DNA of 64,000 bases from Oscillatoria sp. SIO1A7 (GTDB lineage Bacteria; Cyanobacteriota; Cyanobacteriia; Cyanobacteriales; Laspinemataceae), in assembly GCA_010672965.1 (NCBI GenBank), contig JAAHFN010000001.1:372359-436358 (forward strand), written 5' to 3'. Positions 1 through 9,895 of the stretch are shown here, one piece after another. Made by a program: the position numbers and the translations under genes. Positions within the stretch are counted from its first letter, which is position 1, and each line of letters starts with the position of its first letter. The notes under the pieces are model-generated. The model had not been told where the DNA came from and searched no databases. It worked only from the letters and a program-made list of their open reading frames with translations.

Positions 1-808
<808 letters not shown>

Positions 809-873
809 TCATCTTAAGAGAACCTTATCATTGTGCCCCAATTTGGTCCAGGTCAACCGAAGAAATTCTGCGA

Positions 874-982
874 TATAGCACTACAGACCAAGGTTAGGAC
901 AGTTAGAAAGCGCCAATAGCCTAAGCTGGCAAGACTTTGACGCTCAAGCTGACCGCTCTCTTGCTGACTGCTTACTGCTATA
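874..982 (+). repeat. MITE-like element, TATAGCA...TACTGCTATA family (copy 1)
   Basis: About 109 bp between petH and prk begins TATAGCACTA and ends CTTACTGCTATA, so its ends are inverted repeats. Internal words (AAGGTTAGGA, GCGCCAATAG, CGCTCAAGCTGACC) recur in copies near 11.4, 11.8, 18.7, 22.4 and 39.3 kb. No protein is encoded. The rest of this 398-bp spacer holds the two divergent promoters but no motif I can place with confidence. Confidence 0.7.
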
Positions 983-1197
983 CAGTTTTTTCTTTTCGTT
1001 CGGAGAACCGGGTAGAAACCAGGATTGGGTCCTTTAAAAGTCGTGGCAGACCTCGGGGATCGAAGGCAAAAGCTCTTTAGCAATCGGTTGCCTAAAAGCC
1101 AACCTCCTGAGACAATACCAATATAAAACCAATCTAATTGTGTCTAAATACTCATTTCGCCTTAGCATAAGTACAAAGAGAAAGATAGAGGAAATCT

Positions 1198-2199
1198 ATG
1201 ACCAGTAAGCCGGATCGCGTGGTTTTAATTGGGGTTGCCGGAGACTCTGGATGCGGCAAATCCACATTTCTGCGCCGCTTGACAGACCTGTTTGGAGAAG
1301 AACTGATGACGGTTATCTGCCTGGATGACTATCATAGTTTGGACCGCAAGCAGCGTAAAGAGAAGGGAGTGACGGCGCTAGATCCCAGAGCGAACAACTT
1401 TGACCTGATGTACGAGCAAATCAAAGCGCTCAAGAACACTCAGGCAGTGGACAAACCAATATACAACCACGAAACCGGCGAGATCGATCCACCCGAGCGG
1501 GTTGAGCCGAATCATATTATCGTGGTTGAGGGCCTTCATCCATTGTATGACGAGCGCGTTCGCTCCTTGTTGGACTTCAGCGTCTATCTGGATATCAGCG
1601 ATGAAGTCAAGATTGCCTGGAAAATCCAGCGAGATATGGCAGAGCGGGGGCACCGCTATGAAGACGTATTGGCTTCCATCAATGCTCGGCGTCCTGATTT
1701 TACTGCCTACATCGAGCCCCAGAAAGCTCATGCGGATATTGTGATTCAAGTATTGCCCACCCAATTGATTCCCGATGATAAAGAGCGCAAGATTCTCCGG
1801 GTGCGGATGATCCAGCGTTACGGGATTCCAGGGATGGAGCCAACCTATCTGTTTGACGAAGGCTCTACTATTAACTGGATTCCTTGCGGGCGCAAGCTGA
1901 CCTGTTCCTATCCCGGTATTAAGATGTACTACGGGCCAGATGCCTATGAAGGTAACGAAGTATCTATCTTGGAAGTTGACGGGCAGTTCGACAACCTAGA
2001 GGAGATGATCTATATTGAGAGTCACCTAAGCAATACTTCTAGTAAGTTTTATGGCGAGCTGACGGAACTGCTGCTCCAGCATCGCGATTATCCGGGCTCT
2101 AACAATGGCACTGGGCTGTTTCAAGTCCTAGCGGGTCTAAAAATGCGGGCTACTTACAACCGTTTAATGTCCAGCGAGACTGTTTTGGCTACTGCGTAA
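1198..2199 (+). CDS. prk: Phosphoribulokinase
   Basis: Calvin-cycle enzyme that phosphorylates ribulose-5-phosphate with ATP to give ribulose-1,5-bisphosphate for Rubisco. The 333-residue protein has the usual cyanobacterial length. The P-loop GVAGDSGCGKST lies at 12-23. Cys19 and Cys41 (in ICLDDYH) are the redox pair through which thioredoxin and the CP12/GAPDH complex switch PRK off in the dark. The second conserved pair is present as Cys230 and Cys236 (IPCGRKLTC). The start is ATG preceded by AGAGGAAA. The gene appears monocistronic: a strong intrinsic terminator follows about 60 bp after the stop. Nothing odd was seen in the reading frame. Confidence 0.98.
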   Translation: MTSKPDRVVLIGVAGDSGCGKSTFLRRLTDLFGEELMTVICLDDYHSLDRKQRKEKGVTALDPRANNFDLMYEQIKALKNTQAVDKPIYNHETGEIDPPERVEPNHIIVVEGLHPLYDERVRSLLDFSVYLDISDEVKIAWKIQRDMAERGHRYEDVLASINARRPDFTAYIEPQKAHADIVIQVLPTQLIPDDKERKILRVRMIQRYGIPGMEPTYLFDEGSTINWIPCGRKLTCSYPGIKMYYGPDAYEGNEVSILEVDGQFDNLEEMIYIESHLSNTSSKFYGELTELLLQHRDYPGSNNGTGLFQVLAGLKMRATYNRLMSSETVLATA

Positions 2200-2257
2200 A
2201 TCCTGCGGGAGTTGTGGTTGGCATACAGCTCGTCACGCAGTTTGGATTGACCCCGAA

Positions 2258-2291
2258 GCGCGAGGGGTGCCAACCTCTCGCGCCCTTTTTT
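2258..2291 (+). terminator. Intrinsic terminator of prk
   Basis: A 10-bp GC-rich stem (GCGCGAGGGG with CCTCTCGCGC, one G-U pair) closes the loop TGCCAA and is followed by CCTTTTTT. Confidence 0.85.
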
Positions 2292-2309
2292 GCATTTGGC
2301 ATTAGGGAA

Positions 2310-2376
2310 AGTTTTAAGTTTTAAGTTTTAAGTTTTAAGTTTTAAGTTTTAAGTTTTAAGTTTTAAGTTTTAAGTT
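2310..2376 (+). repeat. Heptanucleotide tandem repeat (AGTTTTA)n, about 9.6 copies
   Basis: A perfect 7-bp periodicity runs over 67 bp directly after the prk terminator. It resembles the short tandemly repeated repetitive (STRR) heptamers of filamentous cyanobacteria. Copy number probably varies between strains (inference). Confidence 0.9.
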
Positions 2377-2450
2377 GCCCATTGAGGACTTGCAACGAAA
2401 AACCTAGTATAAACAGAAGCTAAGCAAACTGTAAAAACGATCTCTATATA

Positions 2451-2603
2451 TATAGCGTTTCTCAAATAAGTGTAATAAACGATCGGACCCTAGAAACGTA
2501 GGGGCGACAGCATCCCCGCTCTGGATCTCGGCTGTAAAACGAGGGTTCTCATATTGGGATGCGCGGGCCTCAGACAACTCACATCAATTTGAGAGTCGCT
2601 ATA
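2451..2603 (+). repeat. MITE-like element, TATAGCGNTTCTCAAAT family (copy 1)
   Basis: A 153-bp element with imperfect terminal inverted repeats: TATAGCGTTTCTCAAAT on the left, ATTTGAGAGTCGCTATA on the right. Inside, AAGTGTAATAAACGAT, GTAGGGGCGACAGCATCCCC and ATATTGGGATGC are shared with copies at 15133, 15368, 17585 and 50062. It has no coding capacity, as expected of a non-autonomous element. Confidence 0.85.
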
Positions 2604-2998
2604 TTGCTTAAGCTGCATATTGCTTGACGGTCCATTATATCCCCCGATCCCTTGCTTCTTTGCTCCCCTTAGGGAATTGCAAGTTAATAATGTACCGGTT
2701 CTTGGGGCTATGCCCCGAAGGGGAGGCAACGCCATATGCGCTCCCGTTGGGCGATCGCCCGAACGGTGACGGACGCTCTTGGACTGGTACTAAATTTGCT
2801 GCGATCGTCCCTTACTGTTGCGATCGCCCCTACTGGATTGGTTTGGTCCTACGGTAAACCCACCCCAGCCCCTCCCAGGAGGGGAAGCTTTTTTTAGGGC
2901 AATTAACCGGATTCGATCTAACTTTTTTAAGACGAACTATCAAAAATCAGTGAAATTGCAATAACAAACAGGTTTACAGTCAATAGGCTTAAACCACC

Positions 2999-3056
2999 GG
3001 ACAGGCGGGACGCCCGTCCTACGAATTGGGTAATTTATTTCTTGGAATTCCCTAAA
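2999..3056 (+). repeat. Short interspersed repeat (GGGACGCCCGTCCTAC ... GGGTAATTTATTT)
   Basis: A palindromic core GGACAGGCGGGACGCCCGTCC is followed by GAATTGGGTAATTTATTT and GGAATTCCCTAAA. A close copy is at 5461-5510, and a partial, inverted copy lies at 50204-50275. Confidence 0.6.
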
Positions 3057-4604
3057 GCCAGCGATCGCTTTCTAACGTAAATTTTTCCAAAGGAAACCCA
3101 CCCGCTGCCGCAATTCCGACTTTCGTCAGCGGGGGTCTTGGGGTGGGCTGTCTTCCCCCACCCGGGCAAGCTATTGGAGTATGGCAAAGGACTTCTTGCC
3201 CTAAATCCTCGAAGTCCAAAGGGCTACCCCTCTAGCAACCAGGGTTTTTGAGGGTGTTTTGACTGAAAAATACCTCCCTGCGAAAGGTTTACATGGTCGT
3301 TTGTGCGGGTCGCGGCTAGCCGCGATCCTTATTTTTGCCCCTTCTAAGGAGCTATAAAGATAGTTTAGCAGGATTTGGCGAGAATTCCAACGTTGGAAGC
3401 AGAAATTTTCTGGAATTTCCGCATTTTCTGCACCCTCTGCATTTTTGTATAGCCTCATGTTACAGCAGGTCACTCGCCAAGCCTGTGGGTATGATTTGCG
3501 GGTCTGACTGCTTACTGCTATAGCCCAAGGCGATCGCAGTAAGCAGTCAGGCGAACGGTAGTCAGCTTTTAGCACAAGCCTTGCCGTTACTAGCAAGGAT
3601 AGGACTTACGCATTGACTCTATTAATAGGGGCTATCGCGGGTTGATTGCCCCTACAAATACTAGATGTGGATAGTTTGCGTAAGTCCTGAAGGAGCGAGA
3701 TTTGTCCGTTCCCTGAGTGCGTAGTGCTTTTCCCTACACCTACGGTGTAGCCGCCCCGTAGGCGTAGCCCGCCCTCCGGGGCGTAGGGACTTGGCAGCCC
3801 CACACCCCACACCCTAGGCATAACTGGTACTTTATTTTTGCGCAAGTCCCTTACCCCTAGCTAGAGGAACATCTAAGGAGGTGTTGGCGTCGGGGCAGAC
3901 CAATATAGCCTACCTCGTGATTGCTGTTTGCATTCATAGAAATTTCTAGAGTAGTTAGGTAGGGGATCTATCTGTAGGGTGCGCCCCATTGTAAGTAAGA
4001 AACCCACGAGAGCCTCTCTATAGGAGAATCGCAGCTTGGGAAAAAATACTGTTATACTTAACCGATAGCGTGCGGGCAGCTAGCTCCGAACGCTGATTTT
4101 GAACGCGAAAAGCGGGATTCTCGCTCCGGAGACGCGAGCGCCCTATCGGCCGCCATTAAATACCGGGGTCTTCACCCCCACGCGGGCAGAAGCCGCAAGT
4201 ATAGCTAAATTGATAGCACCCAAATTGATGGTTGCAGGAGCTAGGATGGTGGCTATCTTGTATTCTGGGAATCTACGCTTAAAAGACCGTTGGATACTCA
4301 CAATTAGATAGTATCCTATTTTCGATAGCGATATTACCGGAATATTACCGGATAGAACCAAAAAACTAATGAAGAAAGGAGCCACAGACCCTAAGTACGT
4401 CCGTTTCGACGGGCTGGCACCAGTTAGGTCTTATGTAGCAGCTACAGAATGCTCCCGAACTTACTGGAGAAACTATTTTGCCAGATGGGGAGCCTCTTTT
4501 TTTAGCATCGATGCGTGGGCTCAACCATTGGCAACGATGCAAAGTGCCAGGGTGTCAATTCCTTATCAATCAATTATTGGATGGGGTATTTAGACCGATC
4601 GCAA
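3057..4604. other. Gene-poor stretch upstream of the PadR gene
   Basis: No recognisable coding sequence was found. Several open frames of 60-130 codons exist on both strands, but none has a family signature and they overlap repeats. The stretch contains a fragment of the TACTGCTATA family ending near 3522, the ACTTACGCA element at 3601-3688, a C/G-rich tract with palindromic CTACGGTGTAG-like words around 3740-3790, and AT-rich DNA around 4250-4350. The two opposed frames near 4099-4385 are AT-rich and look like chance. Confidence 0.5.
3601..3688 (+). repeat. MITE-like element with AGGACTTACGCA inverted ends (copy 1)
   Basis: An 88-bp element flanked by AGGACTTACGCA and TGCGTAAGTCCT (a perfect 12-bp inverted repeat) with an internal AGGGGC...GCCCCTAC hairpin. 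A second copy with the same ends is at 56076-56166. Confidence 0.75.
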
Positions 4605-5006
4605 ATGAAATTTGAAGATATCTATCAATTCTTTCAAGACCCCCCGCCGATTTATCTGAACAAGGAACTGACCGTATGTTATGTTCTTTCAATCTTGTTG
4701 CAGGGAGACTCCTACGGCACAGAACTGATTCAGATACTCGAACGCGAATATTCAGCTTATCGACTCTCCGATACCGTGCTGTATAGTGCCCTCAGATTTC
4801 TGGAATCCCAAGAAACTGTTCAGGGATATTGGAGAAAAGTCGAGGGACGCGGACGACCGAGGAGGATGTATAAAGTCCGTAATGAGTGGCAGTCTCGGGC
4901 CGAAGAATTGGCTCGACTTTGGCATGAATATATCAAAAGAGGCCACGCCCCTCCGTCCACAGTGGGAAATACAGACAGGCAAAAACAGCAAGAAAGATCT
5001 AGCTGA
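4605..5006 (+). CDS. PadR-family transcriptional regulator, Pex-like
   Basis: A 133-residue protein starting MKFEDIYQFF; the in-frame upstream extension to 4515 is less likely because homology begins here. It has a PadR winged helix: residues 22-38 (CYVLSILLQGDSYGTEL), the recognition region SDTVLYSALRFLE, and the wing KVEGRGRPRRMYKV, ending in a short helix (AEELARLWHEY). The arrangement, including the PPPIYLNKEL lead-in, resembles the cyanobacterial Pex group, whose S. elongatus member represses kaiA and lengthens the circadian period. That role is an inference by resemblance. The gene stands alone, with over 2 kb of gene-poor DNA upstream and a perfect hairpin 64 bp downstream. Confidence 0.8.
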   Translation: MKFEDIYQFFQDPPPIYLNKELTVCYVLSILLQGDSYGTELIQILEREYSAYRLSDTVLYSALRFLESQETVQGYWRKVEGRGRPRRMYKVRNEWQSRAEELARLWHEYIKRGHAPPSTVGNTDRQKQQERSS

Positions 5007-5069
5007 GCCTGAAAAAGCATTTAGTTTGCACCTGAATGTTTTACTCTGTAGGACTCGAATAGGAACGAT

Positions 5070-5133
5070 GAATAATTTTCGCTCCGGAAGGCTGGAGCTA
5101 GGTTGCTTTTATCCGAAGGAGCGAAAATTATTC
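5070..5133. terminator. Long-stem inverted repeat after the PadR gene
   Basis: GAATAATTTTCGCTCC (5070-5085) and GGAGCGAAAATTATTC (5118-5133) form a perfect 16-bp stem around a 32-nt loop, followed by A-rich DNA. It could terminate transcription from either side. The distance from the stop makes this likely but not certain. Confidence 0.55.
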
Positions 5134-5460
5134 AAAAAAAGCAGCTCGATAGAAAGCCCAAATAAGGCAAGTTAAGGGATTTTCAAATAAATATTTAACC
5201 TGTCGCCGTAGGACTTTCCTTGCGAAAAGCCTCCGACCTAGGACAGGGGGGACGCCTAGGGTGCTCTTGTGTAGGGTGTAGGGTGCTCTTGTGTAGGGAA
5301 ACTTCATGCTATTATCCCGTTCGCGCTCATAGCGTCTTTGCTTCCCTTGAATCTCTCTGAGCCGGAAAGTCCGTTCGCGTTCGGAGGTTTCGGGTTTCTA
5401 GAGGTAACGATCTCCGTATGTCACAAAAACGGTGAAAAAGCCCCAGAGTTAACACCCTAG

Positions 5461-5510
5461 GGGACGCCGGTCCTAGAAATTGGGTAATTTATTTATTGGA
5501 ATCCCCTAAA
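5461..5510 (+). repeat. Short interspersed repeat, second copy (GGGTAATTTATT...)
   Basis: GGACGCCGGTCCTA, then AAATTGGGTAATTTATT, then GGAATCCCCTAAA, matches 2999-3056 with a few substitutions. The rest of 5134-5760 shows no gene. It has two direct copies of AGGGTGCTCTTGTGTAGGG near 5258-5298 and scattered HIP1 sites. Confidence 0.55.
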
Positions 5511-5766
5511 TAGAAAATACTTTACAAAATTTGTGAAGCAAAATTTGTGAAGCTGACAGGGCAGATACTGCGATCGCTTCTGTCAAATAAGTTTTCTATG
5601 GTTTGCAGATCTGTTAGCTCCCTGGGGCAATGGCGTTATTATTATCAGTCCCCAGGCGATCGCTCTCTCTAGAAGGCCCTCTTATATATCCCTACCAATA
5701 GCGCTGTGACAAATAGACTCTTCGCGCAAGTGTAGTGCTTTGGCAAACCTAAAATTATGTGTAACT

Positions 5767-5919
5767 GTAGGTTGGGTTGAACGGAGTGTTGGCGAACGCG
5801 CCCCGCCTGCCCAAGGAGGGCTAACGCCAACTCGTGCGAGTAACCCAACTATACCAATCGTTGTGTTGGGTTACTCGCACGAGTTGGCTTCGCCAACACT
5901 CCGTTCAACCGCTCCCTAC
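5767..5919. repeat. Large palindromic element of the GTTGGGTTAC type
   Basis: Nested inverted repeats: GGTTGAACGGAGTGTTGGCG pairs with CGCCAACACTCCGTTCAACC, and ACTCGTGCGAGTAACCCAAC pairs with its complement a few bases on. The whole can fold into a roughly 150-nt hairpin. A smaller relative (same GTAACCCAA/TTGGGTTAC core) is at 21587-21653. Non-coding. Confidence 0.8.
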
Positions 5920-5938
5920 AATTTTAAGCCAGACAATC

Positions 5939-5972
5939 CAGTAGGGGCGATCGCGCGAAATCGCCCCTACTG
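5939..5972. repeat. Small hairpin, CAGTAGGGGCGAT / ATCGCCCCTACTG
   Basis: Perfect 13-bp arms around an 8-nt loop. The GTAGGGGCG module also occurs inside other repeat families in this window. Confidence 0.7.
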
Positions 5973-6054
5973 CTGTTGGTGCAGCTTTGAGTGGAGCCGA
6001 TAAGCCGAGCGCACATATCGCAGATAAGATATTGGCAGCGTTCGGTTAGCTCAG

Positions 6055-9000
6055 ATGAAGCGAATAGCATACCTCAGTCCATATCCTTATCAAAAAGCGC
6101 GTTCTCTAACGGCGAGCAAAAAATTCTATATTGTAACGCCGACACCCCAGACCGCGCGATCGCTCCGGGTGCCTCACCATTCTTTAGAAGCTCTTGCCAT
6201 CCAAACTCTAGGCAAAAATGGCTTGGCAGTTGCGCCAGCACTTATCGCTTCTCGTATATTGCGGGGCGCTGCGGCCGAAGTTATTTCTACCGCAGATATT
6301 GAAGGAACTAGCCGCGTTTTCGAGCCTACCCTTAAAGAACTTTTACAAGCAGGGAACTGGCAACAGGAAAGAAATAGCTCTTCACCTTATACTGACTCCA
6401 GTTACCCCTTAACTCCCATCTCTATACCATTAGAATCCTCTTCGAGAAAGCGTTTCGAGCAGTTGGCTCGTTTGGCTACAACCTATCGGGAGAGGCTTCG
6501 CCAAAGAAATTCGATCGACCCTGCAGAAATATTCTGGCAGGCGGCTGCTGTTTTGCCAGAAAGGCGATCGCAAAGCTTGTCCGTAGGAGAATCGCTCCTT
6601 CTCTACGGCTATCATTTTCCACGGGCAGACGAGCTTGCTTTTGTTGATGCTCTGGCAGGGGACGAGAGCATATTGCTATTGGCAGGAATAGACCATCCTC
6701 TTTTTGTCGAAAACCAAAAGGGATTACAGTGGCTCAAACAAAAAGGTTGGCAAGTAGAAGTATCGGATGCCACGCCCCAAAGCCTCGGCGAACGGGCAGC
6801 CGATATGTTTCTGGATAGCTCCTCAGTTGCCCAGTTATCTTCGGGAGAGGAGGTTAGTCTTCAAAAAGCTAATCCTCAAGATAATCCTCAAGATAATCTT
6901 CAAGATCTTCCCCTTGCCCATACTTATCCCCATCTAGAAGCTGAAGTAAGGGGAGTCTTGGCTCAAGTTAAGACTTTGCTGAGCGAACAGATTGCCCCGA
7001 ATGATATTGCGATCGTAGCTCGGGACGAGAATTTATATGGCCCGACTATTCTTGATATCGCTTGGGAATACGAGGTGCCAGTTAGAGCGCTCTATGCTAT
7101 TCCCCTGAAAACCACTCGATTCGGAGCTTGGGTGCAAGCCTTGGCAGAAACCATTCTGGCCGGTTTGCCTTTCGAGCAGACTCTCAAAGTATTAGCGCAT
7201 CCTCTATGCGGGGGATTGGCTCCAGAAATTTGGCCGCAAGTTCGCAAGCTTCATCCCTCCAGTCTCCAAGCTTGGCAAGATATGGGAGTTGATTTGTCTA
7301 TCTTGTCTTGGCCGCAAAAAGATACCCGGGCAAATTGGGTAAAGCGGCTCCAAGATGTGCTTAGTTTTTGGAATCTGCGACGACGAGCATCCCGTTGGGC
7401 TAGAGAAGCGGTTGCCTATTATAAATTCCTGGAAGGGTTGGTTTCTCTGTCAGAGCCAGCAGTAGAAATCCTCAGTTTGGTTCAGTTTGTAGAGGAGATA
7501 AGCCAACTTCTGTCATTGTCGAGAGTTCCCGCTGCCCCAGGACGGGGTGGGGTGGAATTACACGCGCCAATTTCTTTGACCGGGGCGTGCTATCGTCATG
7601 TTTTTGTGCTGGGAGTCGCCGAGGGACTGCTGCCAGCGCCAGTACGACAAGATCCAGTTTTGGATTTTCGAGATCGCCAAGTTCTTTCAGAATTCGGTAT
7701 CCCCTTAGCCGGCGTCAATACCGCTGGTCAAGAAGCCCTTTCCTTCTGGGCAGTCTGCCTCGCAGCATCGGAAAGCCTCACTCTTTCTTATCCTCGATTG
7801 ATAGAGCGAAGCGAAACTCTGGCAAGTCCTTACTTAAGCCAATTAGGATTAAAACCCGCAGCCGCTCCCCCTTTACCCGTTGCTAGCATAGAATCCGCTC
7901 GCAAGCTTTCTTTGAGAACTAGCCCGGGCAATAAAGAGAACAAAAATAATAAACAGGCAAAAGTTGTCAGCGCTCCCTTGTGGCAAGTTCGGGAAAATAA
8001 ACCAACCAGAGTAGGTAGTTATTTGGCCGATTCTGCCGCCAATATTGCTCCCTGGTCGGGAAACAAAGAAATTGCCCCTCGGTCGGGGAAAAAAGGAGCG
8101 GACGGAATGCCCTTAGATTTTGCAGACTGCCAAGACAAGCCAGATTTGCAAGATAAAGTTTTGCAAGATAAAGTTTTGCCCCATGCCTACCACGCCTGGG
8201 AGGTAGAGCAGGGGCGAGAGAGTTCCGATTTACCGGATGAATACGATGGCATAATTGGCATTCCCTTAGATCCGTCGGAACGAGAATTTAGTGCTTCTCA
8301 ACTGGTGAACTTAGGACAATGTCCTTTTAAATGGTTTGCCGATAAGATTTTGAGTCTGGGGGAGCTAGAAGAGGCAGAAGAAGAACTGAGCCCTAGCTTG
8401 CGAGGTCGCCTTTATCATAAAACTCTGGAGCTGGCTTTGAAATGGGCGATCGGAGAAAAACACTCTGAAGGTCAGTTATCTGAAGCTAATTTAGAGCGAG
8501 ATAATTTAGAGGTTAATTTAGCGGCGGAAAGTCAAATGGCGATCGCCGGTTATAGCAACTATACAGACTGGGGCGATAATAACGATACTGCCCTAACAAC
8601 GCAAGACTTACGGGAAAAGGTTTTGGCTAATCTGGAAAATGCTTTTTTGGCAGCAGAGAAAATGGAGAAGCTGCCAGCCCTACCGGCTTGGGAAGGGAGC
8701 AGAGAGGAGCATCTGACGGTCTTGCGCCGGACGGTATTGGCGTCTGATTTTCTCCAAGAGGAAGCCCAAGTGTTGAGTACCGAGAAAAAATTTCAGGGCG
8801 AGTGGTATGGCCTTAAAGTGAGGGGTTTTGTAGATAGGATCGATCGCACTGAAGAAGGTTTGGCGATCGTTGATTATAAAACCAGTTCGACGGCACCGAA
8901 AGGGGCTAAGGACATGGATGGCAAAGCTAAGCTGGATATCCAGTTACCTTTGTACGTCCAGGTAGCGGCCAAAGAATTCATCTCTGGTGGAGAACAAATC

Positions 9001-9210
9001 GCTAATGCTTATTATTATTCCCTGACTAAGAGCAAAATTTTGAAAAAAGCTGATATCGACGAGGAGGCTTTGGCTCAGTTCGCCGAGCGGGTAAAGTTGC
9101 AATTGGAGACAGGCCATTTTCCCGTAGAGCCAGATATCGATCGCGTAGCTTGTCGCTATTGTCCTTACGATTTGGTTTGCCGCCAGGGAACCCGATTGAG
9201 TCGGAAGTAA
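6055..9210 (+). CDS. PD-(D/E)XK nuclease / AddB-like protein with Fe-S cluster motif
   Basis: A 1051-residue protein with the layout of the AddB/RecB-nuclease lineage. A long helicase-like but apparently inactive N-terminal part (no Walker A seen) is followed by a C-terminal nuclease. The nuclease shows FVDRID (about 923-928) and IVDYKTSS (about 937-944, Asp-x-Lys core). The four Cys of an iron-staple are present: Cys about 756 (GQCPFKW) and Cys about 1033, 1036 and 1042 (CRYCPYDLVC). By family it would process DNA ends in double-strand-break repair. No AddA-like helicase is adjacent. Low-complexity duplications occur at about 276-286 (DNPQDNLQDL) and about 700-711 (LQDKVLQDKVLP). The start is uncertain; this ATG is the first after an in-frame stop. 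Confidence 0.8.
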   Translation: MKRIAYLSPYPYQKARSLTASKKFYIVTPTPQTARSLRVPHHSLEALAIQTLGKNGLAVAPALIASRILRGAAAEVISTADIEGTSRVFEPTLKELLQAGNWQQERNSSSPYTDSSYPLTPISIPLESSSRKRFEQLARLATTYRERLRQRNSIDPAEIFWQAAAVLPERRSQSLSVGESLLLYGYHFPRADELAFVDALAGDESILLLAGIDHPLFVENQKGLQWLKQKGWQVEVSDATPQSLGERAADMFLDSSSVAQLSSGEEVSLQKANPQDNPQDNLQDLPLAHTYPHLEAEVRGVLAQVKTLLSEQIAPNDIAIVARDENLYGPTILDIAWEYEVPVRALYAIPLKTTRFGAWVQALAETILAGLPFEQTLKVLAHPLCGGLAPEIWPQVRKLHPSSLQAWQDMGVDLSILSWPQKDTRANWVKRLQDVLSFWNLRRRASRWAREAVAYYKFLEGLVSLSEPAVEILSLVQFVEEISQLLSLSRVPAAPGRGGVELHAPISLTGACYRHVFVLGVAEGLLPAPVRQDPVLDFRDRQVLSEFGIPLAGVNTAGQEALSFWAVCLAASESLTLSYPRLIERSETLASPYLSQLGLKPAAAPPLPVASIESARKLSLRTSPGNKENKNNKQAKVVSAPLWQVRENKPTRVGSYLADSAANIAPWSGNKEIAPRSGKKGADGMPLDFADCQDKPDLQDKVLQDKVLPHAYHAWEVEQGRESSDLPDEYDGIIGIPLDPSEREFSASQLVNLGQCPFKWFADKILSLGELEEAEEELSPSLRGRLYHKTLELALKWAIGEKHSEGQLSEANLERDNLEVNLAAESQMAIAGYSNYTDWGDNNDTALTTQDLREKVLANLENAFLAAEKMEKLPALPAWEGSREEHLTVLRRTVLASDFLQEEAQVLSTEKKFQGEWYGLKVRGFVDRIDRTEEGLAIVDYKTSSTAPKGAKDMDGKAKLDIQLPLYVQVAAKEFISGGEQIANAYYYSLTKSKILKKADIDEEALAQFAERVKLQLETGHFPVEPDIDRVACRYCPYDLVCRQGTRLSRK

Positions 9211-9221
9211 GGATTTGGGCA

Positions 9222-9420
<199 letters not shown>

Positions 9421-9525
9421 TAAAGTTGGGCATGTTCGCATTGGGTGCGATCGCTTTTGACAAAAAGCTTGAGGTTTGTCTTAATTGAACTATTTATAGT
9501 TGATTTAAATAACAGTGAGACATTT

Positions 9526-9557
9526 ATGTAGGGGCGATTCGCGAATCGCCCCTACAT
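9526..9557. repeat. Perfect 32-bp palindrome around GATTCGCGAATC
   Basis: ATGTAGGGGCGATTCG is followed immediately by its exact reverse complement. Short outer words (TGAGACA / TGTCTCA) extend the symmetry. It is another carrier of the GTAGGGGCGA module. Confidence 0.85.
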
Positions 9558-9895
9558 CTTCCGACGTTGTAGATAGATGTTAGTGTCTCATCCTTATTGG
9601 AAATGACTATAGTTTTGTAAGTCCCGAGTAGGATTTTTCCGCAGGCAGTTCGGAAGCATTTTACGATCTTCGGCGAGTAAAAAAAAATTTCATGCGTTGG
9701 AAATGCGGCTTTCTGGTATGCTCCACTATTGACTATACTCCTTGCTACTTCTTCTCCAAAGCAATCGATGCTTTCCAGACCATAGTTCTGGGGTAAAGAC
9801 GAGAGCATTGGGGGGAATGGTGGCGATCGCAGAGTAGATAGGGCCAAAATTGGCTCGGAGCATTCCAACTGCAAAAATTAGCGATTAGGAAGCTA

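Noticed and set aside
3201..3845. Two leftward frames of 131 and 79 codons in the gene-poor stretch
   Set aside because: They cross repeats and have no family features, ribosome site or consistent codon use.
4099..4385. Opposed 70- and 80-codon frames upstream of the PadR gene
   Set aside because: AT-rich and mutually overlapping, with no similarity that I recognise; most likely chance.
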